Assembly: GCA_903882875.1 (NCBI GenBank)
Contig: CAIRYQ010000111.1
Span: 34,427 to 98,426 of the forward strand
Reading direction: 5' to 3'
Source: an uncultured Spartobacteria bacterium
Lineage (GTDB): Bacteria; Verrucomicrobiota; Verrucomicrobiia; Chthoniobacterales; Chthoniobacteraceae
Length of the DNA: 64,000 nt
Shown here: piece by piece, positions 10,398 through 21,424 of the stretch
Layout: the number at the start of each line of letters is the position of its first letter
Numbering within the stretch: position 1 is the stretch's first letter
The notes under the pieces: generated by a model
The model's input: the letters and a program-made list of their open reading frames with translations, nothing else
What the model was told of the DNA's origin: nothing
Databases searched by the model: none
Position numbers and translations under genes: made by a program

Positions 10398-10985
10398 ATG
10401 ATTCTTACCAGCATTCTCATCGGCATCGTCGCGGCAATCATCGTCGCGTCTCTCTTCGAGTGGACACTTCACCGCTTCGCCATGCACCGCCCCGTCGGCC
10501 GCTTCGACTACGCATTCCGCGCGCACGCCGTCGTGCATCACCAAGTTTTCAAAGCTGACGACACCTACCACCTCATGCACGAGGAGGACAAGCACACCAT
10601 CCCGATGGCCTGGTGGAACGGCCCCGTGCTCATTTTCTGCTGCATGATCCCCGTGCTCGTCGCCTCCACGATCCTCGGGAACTGGATCGTCTCCCTCGCC
10701 GCGCTTCCGACCTTCTGCGCGTACTATGGCTTCTACGAATACATGCACTGGTGCATGCACCTGCCAAAAAGCCGCCGCCTCGAACGCTCGTGGCTCTTCC
10801 GCCGGCTGAACGGGCATCACCTGCTGCACCACCGCTACATGCACAAAAATTTCAACGTCGTGCTGCCGCTCGCCGATCTGATCCTCGGCACGCTCATGCT
10901 CCGCTCGAAGGTGCAGTTCGCGCAGCCCACCGGCCCGTTCATCCACGATGTCCAGCCAAAGACCGGCACGCACGCAAACGCGTGA
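10398..10985 (+). CDS. Fatty acid hydroxylase / sterol desaturase-like membrane protein
   Basis: 195 residues with several membrane segments and three histidine clusters expected for the diiron hydroxylase family: LHRFAMH, HAVVHHQ and HHLLHHRYMH. The family uses two iron atoms and oxygen to hydroxylate or desaturate lipid chains in the membrane. The ATG at 10398 places the first helix at the N-terminus; the open frame runs back to 10302 but those residues are polar. It is transcribed divergently from the CAP gene. Substrate unknown. Confidence 0.8.
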   Translation: MILTSILIGIVAAIIVASLFEWTLHRFAMHRPVGRFDYAFRAHAVVHHQVFKADDTYHLMHEEDKHTIPMAWWNGPVLIFCCMIPVLVASTILGNWIVSLAALPTFCAYYGFYEYMHWCMHLPKSRRLERSWLFRRLNGHHLLHHRYMHKNFNVVLPLADLILGTLMLRSKVQFAQPTGPFIHDVQPKTGTHANA

Positions 10986-11008
10986 TCGTTTCGGAGCGTT
11001 GCGCCCCG

Positions 11009-11665
11009 CTATTTCTCTCCGCGCACCGCGCGGATCGCCGACGCCATGTCCGCCGCCGCGAAGACGCTCGTGCCCGCGACCAGCGTGTCCGCGCCCGCCT
11101 CGATACTCACCTTCCCGGTCGCCGCATTGATGCCGCCATCCACCTCGATGCGATAGCCCAGCCCGCGTGACTCGCGTGTGGCGCGTGCAGCGCGCACCTT
11201 CTCCATCATCTCCGGGATGAATGGCTGCCCGCCGAAACCCGGCTCCACCGTCATCACCAGCACGAGATCCACCTCGGCGAGGAACGGCTCGATGGCCGCG
11301 AACGGCGTGCCCGGCTTCAGCGTGATGCCGCAGCCGATCCCCGCCGCGCGGATCGCGCGCAGCGTCGCCGCCACGTCGCACGCCGCCTCGACGTGGATTG
11401 TGATGTTCTTCGCCACCTTTGCAAAACGCGGCCAGAACGTGTCCGGCCGTGAGATCATGAGATGCACATCGAGCGGCACTGTCGCCACCTTCGCCACGCA
11501 GTCGCAGAATGCCGGGCCGAATGAAATGTTCTCCACGAGATGCCCGTCCATCACATCGAGGTGCAGCCAGTCCGCACCCGCGGACTCGACCGCGCGAATC
11601 TGCTCGTGCAGGCGTCCCCAGTCTGCGGCGAGAACGGAAGGCACGATGATGGTCGGATGCGTCAT
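11009..11665 (-). CDS. rpe: Ribulose-phosphate 3-epimerase
   Basis: 218 residues, normal for this TIM-barrel enzyme that interconverts ribulose-5-phosphate and xylulose-5-phosphate. Signatures in order: PSVLAADWGRL, the metal-binding HLDVMDGHLVENISFGP, the HLMISRP strand, MTVEPGFGGQPFIP, and the phosphate-binding VDGGINAAT. The ATG at 11665 (MTHPTIIVPSVL) is the family start; the remaining upstream frame is noncoding. It works with transketolase at 0.1-2.1 kb. Confidence 0.96.
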   Translation of the reverse strand: MTHPTIIVPSVLAADWGRLHEQIRAVESAGADWLHLDVMDGHLVENISFGPAFCDCVAKVATVPLDVHLMISRPDTFWPRFAKVAKNITIHVEAACDVAATLRAIRAAGIGCGITLKPGTPFAAIEPFLAEVDLVLVMTVEPGFGGQPFIPEMMEKVRAARATRESRGLGYRIEVDGGINAATGKVSIEAGADTLVAGTSVFAAADMASAIRAVRGEK

Positions 11666-11876
11666 GCGACGCAGCAAAGCGCGCAGCACCCGCGGTGGCA
11701 AGACGCGGCAGGGCCTTGGGCTGTGGCTCGATTTTTCTTCCGCTGAAAATGATCGCAGCCGCGCCGAGCAGTCGCAGGCCCACGAACTGCCGCACCCGCG
11801 GATGACGGTTCTTCCACGGCGAATTATTTGGAAACCGCGCACGGCTTTCCCAGATTGCCACGGCGACCACACCGCC

Positions 11877-12116
11877 ATGAAGCTGACCGTGCATCCGAAA
11901 CGACTGCTCCCTTTTTTCTCGCTGGCGCTGGCGCTCGCGATGGGCGGCTGCGCATCGAAGGACGAAGTCGCCGCGCAGCGAAGATGGGAGACGTATGATG
12001 AACGCGCCGACCGCGAAGTCTTCCGTTCCAACTGGCTCAAGCCTTCCGTCTCGGAGGAAGACAAGAGCTTTTTTTACCGCCCGTTTTTCAAGAATTCGAA
12101 CGGCACGACGGATTGA
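11877..12116 (+). CDS. Small lipoprotein, unknown
   Basis: 79 residues. The N-terminus MKLTVHPKRLLPFFSLALAL is followed by AMGGC, a lipobox, so the mature protein would be a lipid-anchored peptide of about 54 residues rich in charged and aromatic residues. It lies in a longer open frame whose upstream part is the antisense of rpe; the ATG at 11877 gives the lipoprotein signal. No family recognised. Confidence 0.7.
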   Translation: MKLTVHPKRLLPFFSLALALAMGGCASKDEVAAQRRWETYDERADREVFRSNWLKPSVSEEDKSFFYRPFFKNSNGTTD

Positions 12117-12153
12117 AACCGGCACCGGCCGGCGCGGGGAATGCCACGGGTCA

Positions 12154-13972
12154 TCAGGCTGCGGCGGCGGTCCCGGAGTTGAGTTCCTTTTGCACGAGGG
12201 TGGCGAGGTCAGCGAACATCTGGATCATCGGCTCGGGGAATTGCCGCGGGCGCATGTCCACCATACAGAGCGTGCCGATGCAGCTTCCGTTTTCGTGGAA
12301 GAGCGGGAAGCCGGCGTAGAAGCGGATGCCGGGTTCGCCGGTGACGAGCGGATTGTCGGCGAAGCGGTCGTCCTGGAGCGTGTCCGGGATGATGAGCGGC
12401 GCGCGGAGAAAGACGACGTGGGCGCAGAATGCGGCGTCGCGCGAGGTCTCGGAGGTCGAAAAGCCGCGGCAGGACTTGAACCACTGGCGGCTTTCATCCA
12501 CGAGCGAGACGTACGCGATCGGGACGCCCGCGAGCGCGGCGGCGACGCGCGTGATGCGGTCGAAGCGTTCCTCGGGCGGCGTGTCGAGAAGGCCGAGCGC
12601 ACGGAGCGTGGCGAGGCGGGCCTCCTCGTCCGGCGGCATCGCGGCGCGCGCCCAGCGGCAGGCGGTGCGCAGGATCCACGACTGGATGTGCGCACGGGCG
12701 TACTGCGTGGTGAACGGACGGATGAGCCAGCCGGTGACTCCGGCTGCCCTGCCCTCGTCTGCACGCTCACGTTCGGCGACGATGATGACGGGCACATTCT
12801 TCAATCCCTCATCGCGTTCGGCACGGAGAGTCTTGCAAAGGCCCAGTCCCTCGGCATCCGAAAGATGATCCTCGATGATGACGAGCGCGGGCGGCGTGGA
12901 GCGTGCAAGCTGGAGCAGCGAAGCGGCGTCCGACACGTGGCTCACGCGGACTCCTTCCGCACGCGCGGCATCCGCGAGCACCACGGCGAGCTTCGTGTCG
13001 GCGATGCCCATGACGACGGTGGAGTCCTTCATCGCGGGCGCGGCGGCGGGCGCGACGGACGCGCTGCCGGCGGCGGAGAGCGGCGCACCGGCGTGGGCGT
13101 GGATCTCGACGATCTGCCGGTCCTCGGCGGCGAATGCGTGGAGATCCGATTTTCTCACGAGGAGATCGGTACGGACGGATTCGACAATGCGATCGAGCGC
13201 GTCGTCCTTTCGCAAAGGATCGTGGTGCGTCAAGGCGACCTGCTTCACACCGGCTGCACGGCAGATCGCGGAGACGTAGCCGACCGGGCTGTGGCCCCAG
13301 CCTTTTTTCGCGGGATACTCGGCGTCGGTGTATTGCGAATCGTGAATGACGAGATCGGCGCCCGTCAAAAATCTCGCGTGTTCCGCATCACGGTCGCTGA
13401 GCGCATCCGGTGCGGCGGGATCGTATGAGAAAGGCTCGTGATCGCTCGCGTGGACGATGGAAATCCCCGGCATGTCGAATCGGTAGCCGAGCGTGAGCAC
13501 CGGGTGGTTCAGGTAGCGCGTGGTGATGCGCATGTCGTCAATTTCCAGCGCGCCCTCGACGAGATCGTGGAAGCGGATGCTGGCCCCCATTTCATCGAGC
13601 GAGAGAGGAAAGTAGGAATACTGCATCTGCCCCGCGAGCGTCTCGCGGAGCGACTGGCCGAGCCCCGCGGGGCCGTAGATGTCCCACTGGCTGCCACGCA
13701 CGAAGAGCGGCGAAAAAAAATGGGAAGCCCTGGATGTGATCCCAGTGCGTGTGGGTGATGAGGATGCTGCCGCGCAGCGGTCCCTTTGCCTCGCGGAGCA
13801 GGGCCTGGCCGAGGTCGTGTGCGCCGGTGCCGCAGTCCACGACCACGAGTGCGCCGCCCGGCGAGGTGAGCTGGACGCAGGTCGTGTTCCCGCCGTAGCG
13901 AATCGTGTCACGCCCCGGTTTTGCAAGCGAGCCGCGGGTTCCCCAAAATTGTATGCGTGCGGCGGATGTCAT
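12154..13972 (-). pseudogene. Metallo-beta-lactamase-fold / receiver / GAF protein with a frameshift
   Basis: The N-terminus (from ATG 13972, MTSAARIQFWGTRGSLAKPG) carries the MBL metal motif ITHTHWDHIQGFPFF in one frame. At a run of eight A on the plus strand (13713-13720) the coding switches to the -1/+2 frame and continues SPLFVRGSQWDIYGPAGLG to 12154. Removing one base would give a 605-residue protein: MBL fold (about 1-275), a receiver-like domain (about 310-430, VVMGIADTKLAVVLADAARA, VIIEDHLSD) and a C-terminal GAF domain (about 440-600, with FDRITRVAAALAGVPIAYVS and RFYAGFPL). Such proteins resemble phosphodiesterase-like MBL enzymes with sensor domains. Either a real mutation, a sequencing error, or slippage at the homopolymer. 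Confidence 0.8.
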
Positions 13973-14195
13973 GAAGGGCTGTTCGGGCGGAAACTACGCG
14001 TGCCGTTGGCGGCGATGCAATTCCGTTCAATGCGACGGCAGGCCGCCCAAACTTTGGATGATGAACGGCTGCCTCTTTCCCGACCGCTCACTCGACATCC
14101 AACGCCCGATACCAAAGCAAGAAGCCGCCGCGCGCTTTCTCTGCTTGCTGAACTTCCGCTTTCCGCTGTCCTACCCCGGCCCCGATTTTTTACAC

Positions 14196-15188
<993 letters not shown>

Positions 15189-15216
15189 CGCCGCGGCTGA
15201 GAGCCGGGATCGCCCT

Positions 15217-16110
15217 ATGATAAGCTCATCCGACATCCTCACCCGCGTCCGCCGCATTGAGCTGCGCACGAGCAAGCTCGCGAATGACCTCATGGTCGGC
15301 GCGTACAATTCGCAGTTCAAAGGACGCGGGATGAACTTCGAGGAGCTGCGTGAGTATGCGCCGGGCGACGATGTGCGGACGATTGACTGGAACGTGACCG
15401 CGCGCATGAGGCGGCCATTCGTGAAGCTGCACCGCGAAGAGCGCGAACTCTCAGTGCTCCTCGTGCTCGACGTGTCGGCATCGGGCGACTTCGGCTCGAC
15501 GCATCGGACGAAACGCGAGGTCGCCGCGGAGATCGCGGGCACGCTCGCGTTCTCGGCGATCCGCAATGGCGACAAGGTCGGGCTGCTGCTGTTCAGCGAG
15601 GAGGTGGAGCTTTTTCTGCCGCCGAAAAAAGGACGGCGTCACCTGTTGCGCTTGATCCGCGAGGCGCTGTTTTTCCGTCCGCGCGGACGCGGCACGCGCA
15701 TCGAGTCGGCGCTGTCGTTCCTGAATCACGTCATGCACCGGCGCTCGATCGTGTTTTTGATCAGCGATTTTCTCCACGGCTCCGGCGACGGGAAGCGCGA
15801 CATCTTCCAGGAAATCGGGCGTACGAATTCGCGGCATGATCTCGTGTGCATCCAGCTCCAGGACGACCGTGAGCGCGCGCTGCCGACGGCTGGGATGCTC
15901 GTCGTCGAGGACTTGGAGACGGGCGAGGTCATCGAGGTGGACTCGACGCGCGAGACCGTGCGCGATGCCTTCGCCGCGAGTGTGGCGCGCAGGCAGGAAA
16001 CCCTCGACCGTGCGCTCATGCAGTCGGGCGTGGACATGCTGCGGCTCGGTGCGAAGGACGATCATGCCGCGGCGTTGCAGCATTTTTTCGAGCATCGCCG
16101 CCGCCGATGA
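15217..16110 (+). CDS. DUF58 domain protein of the Bat operon
   Basis: 297 residues. The DUF58 signature is clear: FKGRGMNFEELREYAPGDD and then DWNVTARMRRPFVKLHREE, followed by a degenerate VWA-like fold beginning LLVLDVSASGDF. DUF58 proteins almost always follow moxR and precede VWA genes, as seen here. Start at 15217 is 28 nt after the moxR stop. The stop overlaps the next ATG as ATGA. Confidence 0.93.
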   Translation: MISSSDILTRVRRIELRTSKLANDLMVGAYNSQFKGRGMNFEELREYAPGDDVRTIDWNVTARMRRPFVKLHREERELSVLLVLDVSASGDFGSTHRTKREVAAEIAGTLAFSAIRNGDKVGLLLFSEEVELFLPPKKGRRHLLRLIREALFFRPRGRGTRIESALSFLNHVMHRRSIVFLISDFLHGSGDGKRDIFQEIGRTNSRHDLVCIQLQDDRERALPTAGMLVVEDLETGEVIEVDSTRETVRDAFAASVARRQETLDRALMQSGVDMLRLGAKDDHAAALQHFFEHRRRR

Positions 16111-16670
16111 AACGCCTCGCACTCGCAGCAGCACTCGCGCTTTTTCCGATCGTTGTGTCGGGCGCGATCAAGGCCGAGCCTGCGCCGGAACTGCGCCCGC
16201 CGCGTCCGGAAATTCCACCGGTGCCGATCGCGCGCAGCCACATCGCGTGGGTGCTTGGCGGACTCGGTGCCGCGATCGTTTTTGCGGTGCTGTGCTGGCC
16301 GCGACGCAAGCAGTCGATCCCGCTGACGGATCCATTCACCGTCGCGCATGAGAAGCTCGCCGCCGTGCGCGCCGATACGGGCGGAGCGACACCCGTGGAG
16401 GTGTCCGCGATCGTGCGCCGGTATGCGGCGGATGCATTTGTGATCGAGGGTGGTGGGCTCACGTCCGAAGAACTCGTGAGCGGGCTCGTCACGCTCCGCT
16501 CGTGCCCGGTGGAGCTGACAAACGCGGTGTGGCATTTCCTCTCGGACTGCGACCGCGCGAAATTTTCCCCGGCGGCGGAGCCCTCAGAAAAATCGGCGCT
16601 GCTCGCCGCGACTGCAAAGCTGATCGACAATCTGGAGGCCGCACGCGCGAAGGCGGCGCGCACGCTATGA
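16107..16670 (+). CDS. DUF4381-like membrane protein of the Bat operon
   Basis: 187 residues. A signal-like N-terminus, then a proline-rich periplasmic stretch (ELRPPRPEIPPVPIARS), one membrane helix (IAWVLGGLGAAIVFAVLCW) and a cytoplasmic helical domain. This arrangement and the position between DUF58 and the first VWA gene match DUF4381. Both ends overlap neighbours by ATGA, indicating coupled translation. Confidence 0.75.
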   Translation: MKRLALAAALALFPIVVSGAIKAEPAPELRPPRPEIPPVPIARSHIAWVLGGLGAAIVFAVLCWPRRKQSIPLTDPFTVAHEKLAAVRADTGGATPVEVSAIVRRYAADAFVIEGGGLTSEELVSGLVTLRSCPVELTNAVWHFLSDCDRAKFSPAAEPSEKSALLAATAKLIDNLEAARAKAARTL

Positions 16671-17713
16671 GCGAGGGATTCGAGTTTCAGCATCCGTGGG
16701 TGCTTGTGTTTCTCGCGCTGCTGCCGCTGTACGCGTTCGTCCGCGGGCGTGCGGGGGCCGATGGCGCGCTCCGTTTTTCGAGCGTCGAGCTGGTGCTCGC
16801 AATCGGCGGCAAAGTGCGCTCGATGGCGGGACGGCTCTTCATTTTTCTCCGCACGCTCACGGTCGCGCTCGCGATCGTCGCGATGGCCGGGCCGCGCTGG
16901 GTGAATGAGCAGACCGAGACGCAGGCGAGCGGCGTGGACATCATGCTCGTGTTCGATCTGTCGTGGAGCATGATGGCGCTCGACATGGCGCCGCCAGGGA
17001 AGCTCACGACGCGCTTCGACATCGCGCAGAGCGTGCTGAAGGATTTCGTCGCGCGGCGTCCCTCCGATCGCATCGGGCTCATCGCGTTCAGCGGCGTGCC
17101 GTATCTCGTGAGCCCGCCAACGCTGAACCACGAGTGGCTCCAGAAAAATCTGGACCGGCTCTACATCGGCGTGATCACCGAACTCGGCACGGCCATCGGC
17201 GACGCGACGGGCCTCGCGGTCAAGCGCCTCTCCGCGCAGAAGCAGAGCCGCGGCAAGCTCATCGTGCTCCTCACCGACGGCGACAACAACAAGTGGGAGA
17301 CACTCGAGCCGATCGCTTCCGCGAGCCTCGCGGCAGGCGAGGGCGTGCGTGTCTATTCGGTCGGCGTGGGGAAAAATGAGCAGTGCTGGCTGAACGACTT
17401 TGATCGCGAGACCGGCAAGCTGCGCCTCGGCCCCGACGGAAGGCCGAGCGGCGTGATCACGATGCTCCAGCCGGCGAACTACGTGGTGCTCGAAAAGATG
17501 TCGAAGATGACCGGCGGCAAGAGCTACACCGCGACGAACCGGCAGGAACTCGACACGGTGTATGCGGACATTGACCGGCTCGAAAAAACCGAGGTGAAGC
17601 TGAAGCACCACCGCACTTACACGCCGCTGTTTTACATCCCGCTGCTCGGTGCGCTCGCCGTGCTGCTGCTCGAGCTGCTGCTCGCGAACACGCGCTTCCG
17701 GCGAATTCCATGA
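16667..17713 (+). CDS. VWA-domain membrane protein, BatA-like
   Basis: 348 residues. Two N-terminal membrane segments flank LRFSSVE, then a von Willebrand factor A domain with an intact MIDAS (DLSWS at the first strand, T in TELGTAIGDAT, and D in LLTDGDNN). A C-terminal helix (PLFYIPLLGALAVLLLELLL) re-enters the membrane. BatA-like proteins bind partners in the periplasm with the other Bat proteins; the operon has been linked to aerotolerance and envelope stress in Bacteroides and spirochaetes. ATG 16667 overlaps the previous stop. Confidence 0.93.
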   Translation: MSEGFEFQHPWVLVFLALLPLYAFVRGRAGADGALRFSSVELVLAIGGKVRSMAGRLFIFLRTLTVALAIVAMAGPRWVNEQTETQASGVDIMLVFDLSWSMMALDMAPPGKLTTRFDIAQSVLKDFVARRPSDRIGLIAFSGVPYLVSPPTLNHEWLQKNLDRLYIGVITELGTAIGDATGLAVKRLSAQKQSRGKLIVLLTDGDNNKWETLEPIASASLAAGEGVRVYSVGVGKNEQCWLNDFDRETGKLRLGPDGRPSGVITMLQPANYVVLEKMSKMTGGKSYTATNRQELDTVYADIDRLEKTEVKLKHHRTYTPLFYIPLLGALAVLLLELLLANTRFRRIP

Positions 17714-18738
17714 AGACCCACGCGCTCCAATTTGCGGCGCCTGCATGGCTGTGGTTCACGGCGCTTGCACTCGCGCTAGTCGGCGCGCTGTTCCGCATTT
17801 CGGCGAATGCGCGGCGGCGGCAGATCGCGCAGTTCGTCGATCCCGCGCGGCGCGACGAACTGCTCGCTTCGCACAGCAAGACGATGCGCGTGGTGAAAAA
17901 CACGTTGCTCTTCATTTCACTGCTGCTCATCGGCATCGCGCTCGCGCGGCCTCAGTGGGGCGAGACGGAGGAGCGCGTGGACCGCAAGGGCGACGACGTG
18001 GTCTTCCTCATGGACACCTCAAAGTCCATGCTCGCGACGGATGTCACGCCGAGCCGGCTCGAACGCGCGAAGATGGCCGTGCTCGATTTTGTACACCGCC
18101 ACGCGGGCGGGCGCGTGGGGCTCGTGGCGTTTGCGGGCGACGCATTTCTCCAGTGCCCGCTCACCCTCGATTACGATGCGTTCGAGGAATCCATCCGCGA
18201 TCTCGACACGGACTCGGTGCTCGTGCCGGGCACGGACATCGCGAGCGCGCTATTCTCGGGCAGCCGTGCCTTTGACAAGGCCGAACGCAGGAAAATCCTC
18301 GTGCTCGTGACGGACGGCGAGGATCTCGAGCGCGTCGGGATTGAGGCTGCGAAGAAACTCGCGAAGGACGGCGTGGTGGTTTTCACGGTCGGCGTCGGCA
18401 CGCCGGGCGGGGCGCAGATCCAGATGCAGGGCCGGAGCGGCGAGATGGAGCCGCTGCGCGATGAAAAGGGGCAGCCGGTGACGAGCCGTCTCGACGAAGC
18501 AACGCTGCGCATGATCGCGGAGACAACGGGCGGCACGTACCGGCGCATGGAGACCATCTCGGGCGGCCTCGCGGACGTGGCGAGCGCGCTGAAGGATCCG
18601 CAGTCGCGGCCCGCCGCGGTGTTCCGCAAGCGGCTCGGGATTGACCGCTATCGCTGGCCGCTTGCAGTTGCCATTTTCCTTCTCGTCGCCGAATCTCTCC
18701 TCCGCACGCGACGCCGGAAGACGGCGCAAACCGCATGA
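17710..18738 (+). CDS. VWA-domain membrane protein, BatB-like
   Basis: 342 residues with the same topology as the preceding protein: two N-terminal helices, a VWA domain and a C-terminal helix (WPLAVAIFLLVAESLL). The MIDAS is intact (DTSKS, the TDIASAL threonine, and VTDGED). It probably forms a complex with the BatA-like protein. ATGA overlaps at both ends. Confidence 0.93.
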   Translation: MKTHALQFAAPAWLWFTALALALVGALFRISANARRRQIAQFVDPARRDELLASHSKTMRVVKNTLLFISLLLIGIALARPQWGETEERVDRKGDDVVFLMDTSKSMLATDVTPSRLERAKMAVLDFVHRHAGGRVGLVAFAGDAFLQCPLTLDYDAFEESIRDLDTDSVLVPGTDIASALFSGSRAFDKAERRKILVLVTDGEDLERVGIEAAKKLAKDGVVVFTVGVGTPGGAQIQMQGRSGEMEPLRDEKGQPVTSRLDEATLRMIAETTGGTYRRMETISGGLADVASALKDPQSRPAAVFRKRLGIDRYRWPLAVAIFLLVAESLLRTRRRKTAQTA

Positions 18739-19640
18739 AACTCCGCCCACTCGCCATCCTGATGCTCGCAGCCTCGCCGGCACTGGCCGTCACGCATGGA
18801 GCGCGCGAATTTTACAACGAGGGCGTGACCCGTCTCGGCAAAGGCGAGCTTCGCGACGCGGAGATGGCGCTGCGCAAGGCGGCGGGGGCGGATGTCGAGA
18901 GCGTGCAGCCGCTCGCGCTCTACAATCTCGGGCATGTGCGGTTCCGGCAGGGCGAGGAGATGCTGAAGGGCGAGGGCAACCGGCAGCAGCTTCTCGATTC
19001 GTCCGTGGCGGCGATGAATGTTGCGGAGGAGGCAATCCGGAGCGGCGGACACGCACTGGAGAGCGACGAGCTGAAGGCGATCATCGCAGCCTACATGGAT
19101 GCGCGCGCCGCACAGAAAGACCTGCGCATTTCCCGCGACGAGACGAGCCGCACGCTCGGGCTGATCGGCTCCGCGCTCGAGCGGTGGCGCAGATCGGCGG
19201 GAGATTTTCACAGCGCGCTGGAACTCGACGCGACGAATACCGACGCGAAGACGAACGCCGAAGTCGTCGAACAGAAGATCGAAGAGTTGCTGAAATTCAA
19301 GAAGCAGATCGAGCAGCAGAGCGAGCAGGTCTCGGAGGAGCGCGAGAAGGTGAAGGACATGAAGAAGAAGCTGCGCGGAAAAATCCCGAAGGACATGCAG
19401 CGCGAGAGCGACGACGAGGAGGACGATGACGACGACGAGGAAAAGAAGGAACCGCAGATCGGCGAGAAGCAGAAGCAGCGCCTCGGCAGCGATCGCGAAG
19501 TGTCGCCGGACATGGCGCGCTGGCTGAAGGAGACGATGAAGCGCCGCACGATGTCGCTCGGCACACAGCAGGAAGGCGAGGGCTTCCGGCCCACTGAGGA
19601 GCAGCGCAGGCCGTCACAGAGAAAGGGCCGCGACTGGTGA
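18735..19640 (+). CDS. TPR protein with acidic tail, BatC-like
   Basis: 301 residues. Signal peptide MKLRPLAILMLAASPALA, then TPR-like helical repeats (for example REFYNEGVTRLGKGELRDAE), a coiled-coil segment at about 175-215 (EELLKFKKQIEQQSEQVSEE), and a run of Asp/Glu near 218-235. BatC-type proteins supply TPR interaction surfaces to the VWA pair. The very acidic stretch followed by a basic tail is distinctive. Confidence 0.85.
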   Translation: MKLRPLAILMLAASPALAVTHGAREFYNEGVTRLGKGELRDAEMALRKAAGADVESVQPLALYNLGHVRFRQGEEMLKGEGNRQQLLDSSVAAMNVAEEAIRSGGHALESDELKAIIAAYMDARAAQKDLRISRDETSRTLGLIGSALERWRRSAGDFHSALELDATNTDAKTNAEVVEQKIEELLKFKKQIEQQSEQVSEEREKVKDMKKKLRGKIPKDMQRESDDEEDDDDDEEKKEPQIGEKQKQRLGSDREVSPDMARWLKETMKRRTMSLGTQQEGEGFRPTEEQRRPSQRKGRDW

Positions 19641-21424
19641 GGATGCGTCGCGCGGCCTTCATTATCGTGGCGCTGCTCTGCGCGTTCGGCGGCACGGTGC
19701 CCGTGACTTTTGCACAACTGAATCTCCAGCGTGCCGACGACATCGCGCCTGCGGCGAGCGCGAGCTTTTTGCCCGAGGAAACGCAGCTCGGACGCCCGGC
19801 GACTTACCGCGTGACGATCACGGCTTCGCAAAAGCCGCTGGAGCCGCCGGAACTCGCATCGCCCGCGGGACTCGAAGTTTCGTTCGCAGGCGGAAGCACG
19901 AGCACGGCAATCCTGAACGGCACGCCGATGTTGAACACGACTTTCAACTACAACGTCATGGCGCAGCGGACCGGAAAGTTCACAATGCCTGCGTTCGAGG
20001 TCGCGGTCGGCGGCGGCCGCGTGCGAGTGCCGGGCGCGGTGCTCACCGTGGTGCCGGCGGATCCAAATGCCGCGCCCTACCAGCCGGTGCGCGCCGAACT
20101 GGAGTTGCCGCAGCGCGATTTTTTTGCGGGCGAATCCATCGGCGGGCGGCTGCTCGTGATCGAGACACCGGACGAGTCGCCGCAATTCGTCTCGCATGTC
20201 GCGAAGACGACCGGCGCGGCGGTCGTGCGTCCGTCGCTCCGCACGACGCGCGAGCAGTTCACGATCGGCGGGCAGCGGCACGAGGGGCTCGTGATGCCCG
20301 TGCGCGTGACGCCGATTCTCGAGGGCGATCTCGATCTGGGAATTCAGATCCTCGTGAGCGTGCAGAAGAATGACTCTCCGGGTCAGCGCGGCTTCGGCAG
20401 GGCGCAGAGCACCGTGGATGCGAAGCCCGCGCGCATCCGCGTGCTCGCGCTGCCGCGCACGGGACGGCTGCCGGGATTCACCGGGGCGATCGGGAAATTC
20501 ACCGTCGCGCAACCGAAGCTCTCGGCGACGGAAATCGAGGCGGGCGAGCCGGTGACGCTCGTCATCGGCATGGTCGGAGACGGAAATCTCGAAGGCGTCG
20601 CCGCGCCGGAAATGAGCACCGCAGGCGGCTGGCAGATTTACAAGCCGACGAGCGAATTCCAGCCCGACCCCGAAGATCACAACAGCTCGCGCGGCGCGAA
20701 AGTTTTCACCTACACGCTCATTCCGAGTCGCGCGGGACTGAAGGCGACACCGGCGATGCCATTCTGCTATTTCGATCCCGAGAAGCGCGCGTATGTGGAC
20801 ATCACCATCCCGCCGCTGCCGATCAATGTGAAACCATCTGCAAATGCGCCCGCACCCACCGAACCGGAGCCCGCGAAATCCGAGACTCCGCGCGCAGAGG
20901 AACAGCCGCGCAACGTCGAGCCTGCGATGACCGGTCTCGTGGAAAAACCGGGCCGCTGGGTCCGTTCCCCGGCTCCGCCGCTGCGCGAATGGTGGCTGCT
21001 CGCCGCAGAATGCGCGCCGCCCGTGTTGCTGCTCGCACTGTGGGCGTGGCGTCGTCGCCGCGACTGGCTTGCGGCAAATCCGCAGATCATCCGCCGCCGC
21101 CGCGCGCACGCCGCCGCGCGCCGCGCGCTTGCCCGCGCACGGGCCGCCGCGCACAAAAACGATCGCGGTGAATTTCTCCGCGCAAGTGCAGGCGCGCTGC
21201 GCGAGGCCGCATCGCCGCTCGACTCCGCACGCGCTGAGAGCCTCACGCGCGAGGACGTGCTCCGTCTCCTGAATGGCGATGCAGGCGCGACCGCCGTCGC
21301 GCGAACGGTGCTCGACTCCGCGGATGCCTCGAACTACTCGCCGGCAAACGGGCCGACCTTCGAGCCGCGCACGCTGCTGCCGGAACTCGAGCGTGCAGTC
21401 CAGACCCTCGCCCGCCGCGCATGA
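19637..21424 (+). CDS. BatD-like membrane protein
   Basis: 595 residues. Signal peptide at the N-terminus, long beta-rich periplasmic part typical of BatD (PEETQLGRPATYRVTITAS and later NYNVMAQRTGKFTMPAFEV), one membrane helix (WWLLAAECAPPVLLLALWAW) and an arginine-rich cytoplasmic tail. The first possible codon is a GTG at 19637 that overlaps the batC stop (GTGA); an ATG lies two codons later at 19643. Confidence 0.9.
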   Translation: MRMRRAAFIIVALLCAFGGTVPVTFAQLNLQRADDIAPAASASFLPEETQLGRPATYRVTITASQKPLEPPELASPAGLEVSFAGGSTSTAILNGTPMLNTTFNYNVMAQRTGKFTMPAFEVAVGGGRVRVPGAVLTVVPADPNAAPYQPVRAELELPQRDFFAGESIGGRLLVIETPDESPQFVSHVAKTTGAAVVRPSLRTTREQFTIGGQRHEGLVMPVRVTPILEGDLDLGIQILVSVQKNDSPGQRGFGRAQSTVDAKPARIRVLALPRTGRLPGFTGAIGKFTVAQPKLSATEIEAGEPVTLVIGMVGDGNLEGVAAPEMSTAGGWQIYKPTSEFQPDPEDHNSSRGAKVFTYTLIPSRAGLKATPAMPFCYFDPEKRAYVDITIPPLPINVKPSANAPAPTEPEPAKSETPRAEEQPRNVEPAMTGLVEKPGRWVRSPAPPLREWWLLAAECAPPVLLLALWAWRRRRDWLAANPQIIRRRRAHAAARRALARARAAAHKNDRGEFLRASAGALREAASPLDSARAESLTREDVLRLLNGDAGATAVARTVLDSADASNYSPANGPTFEPRTLLPELERAVQTLARRA

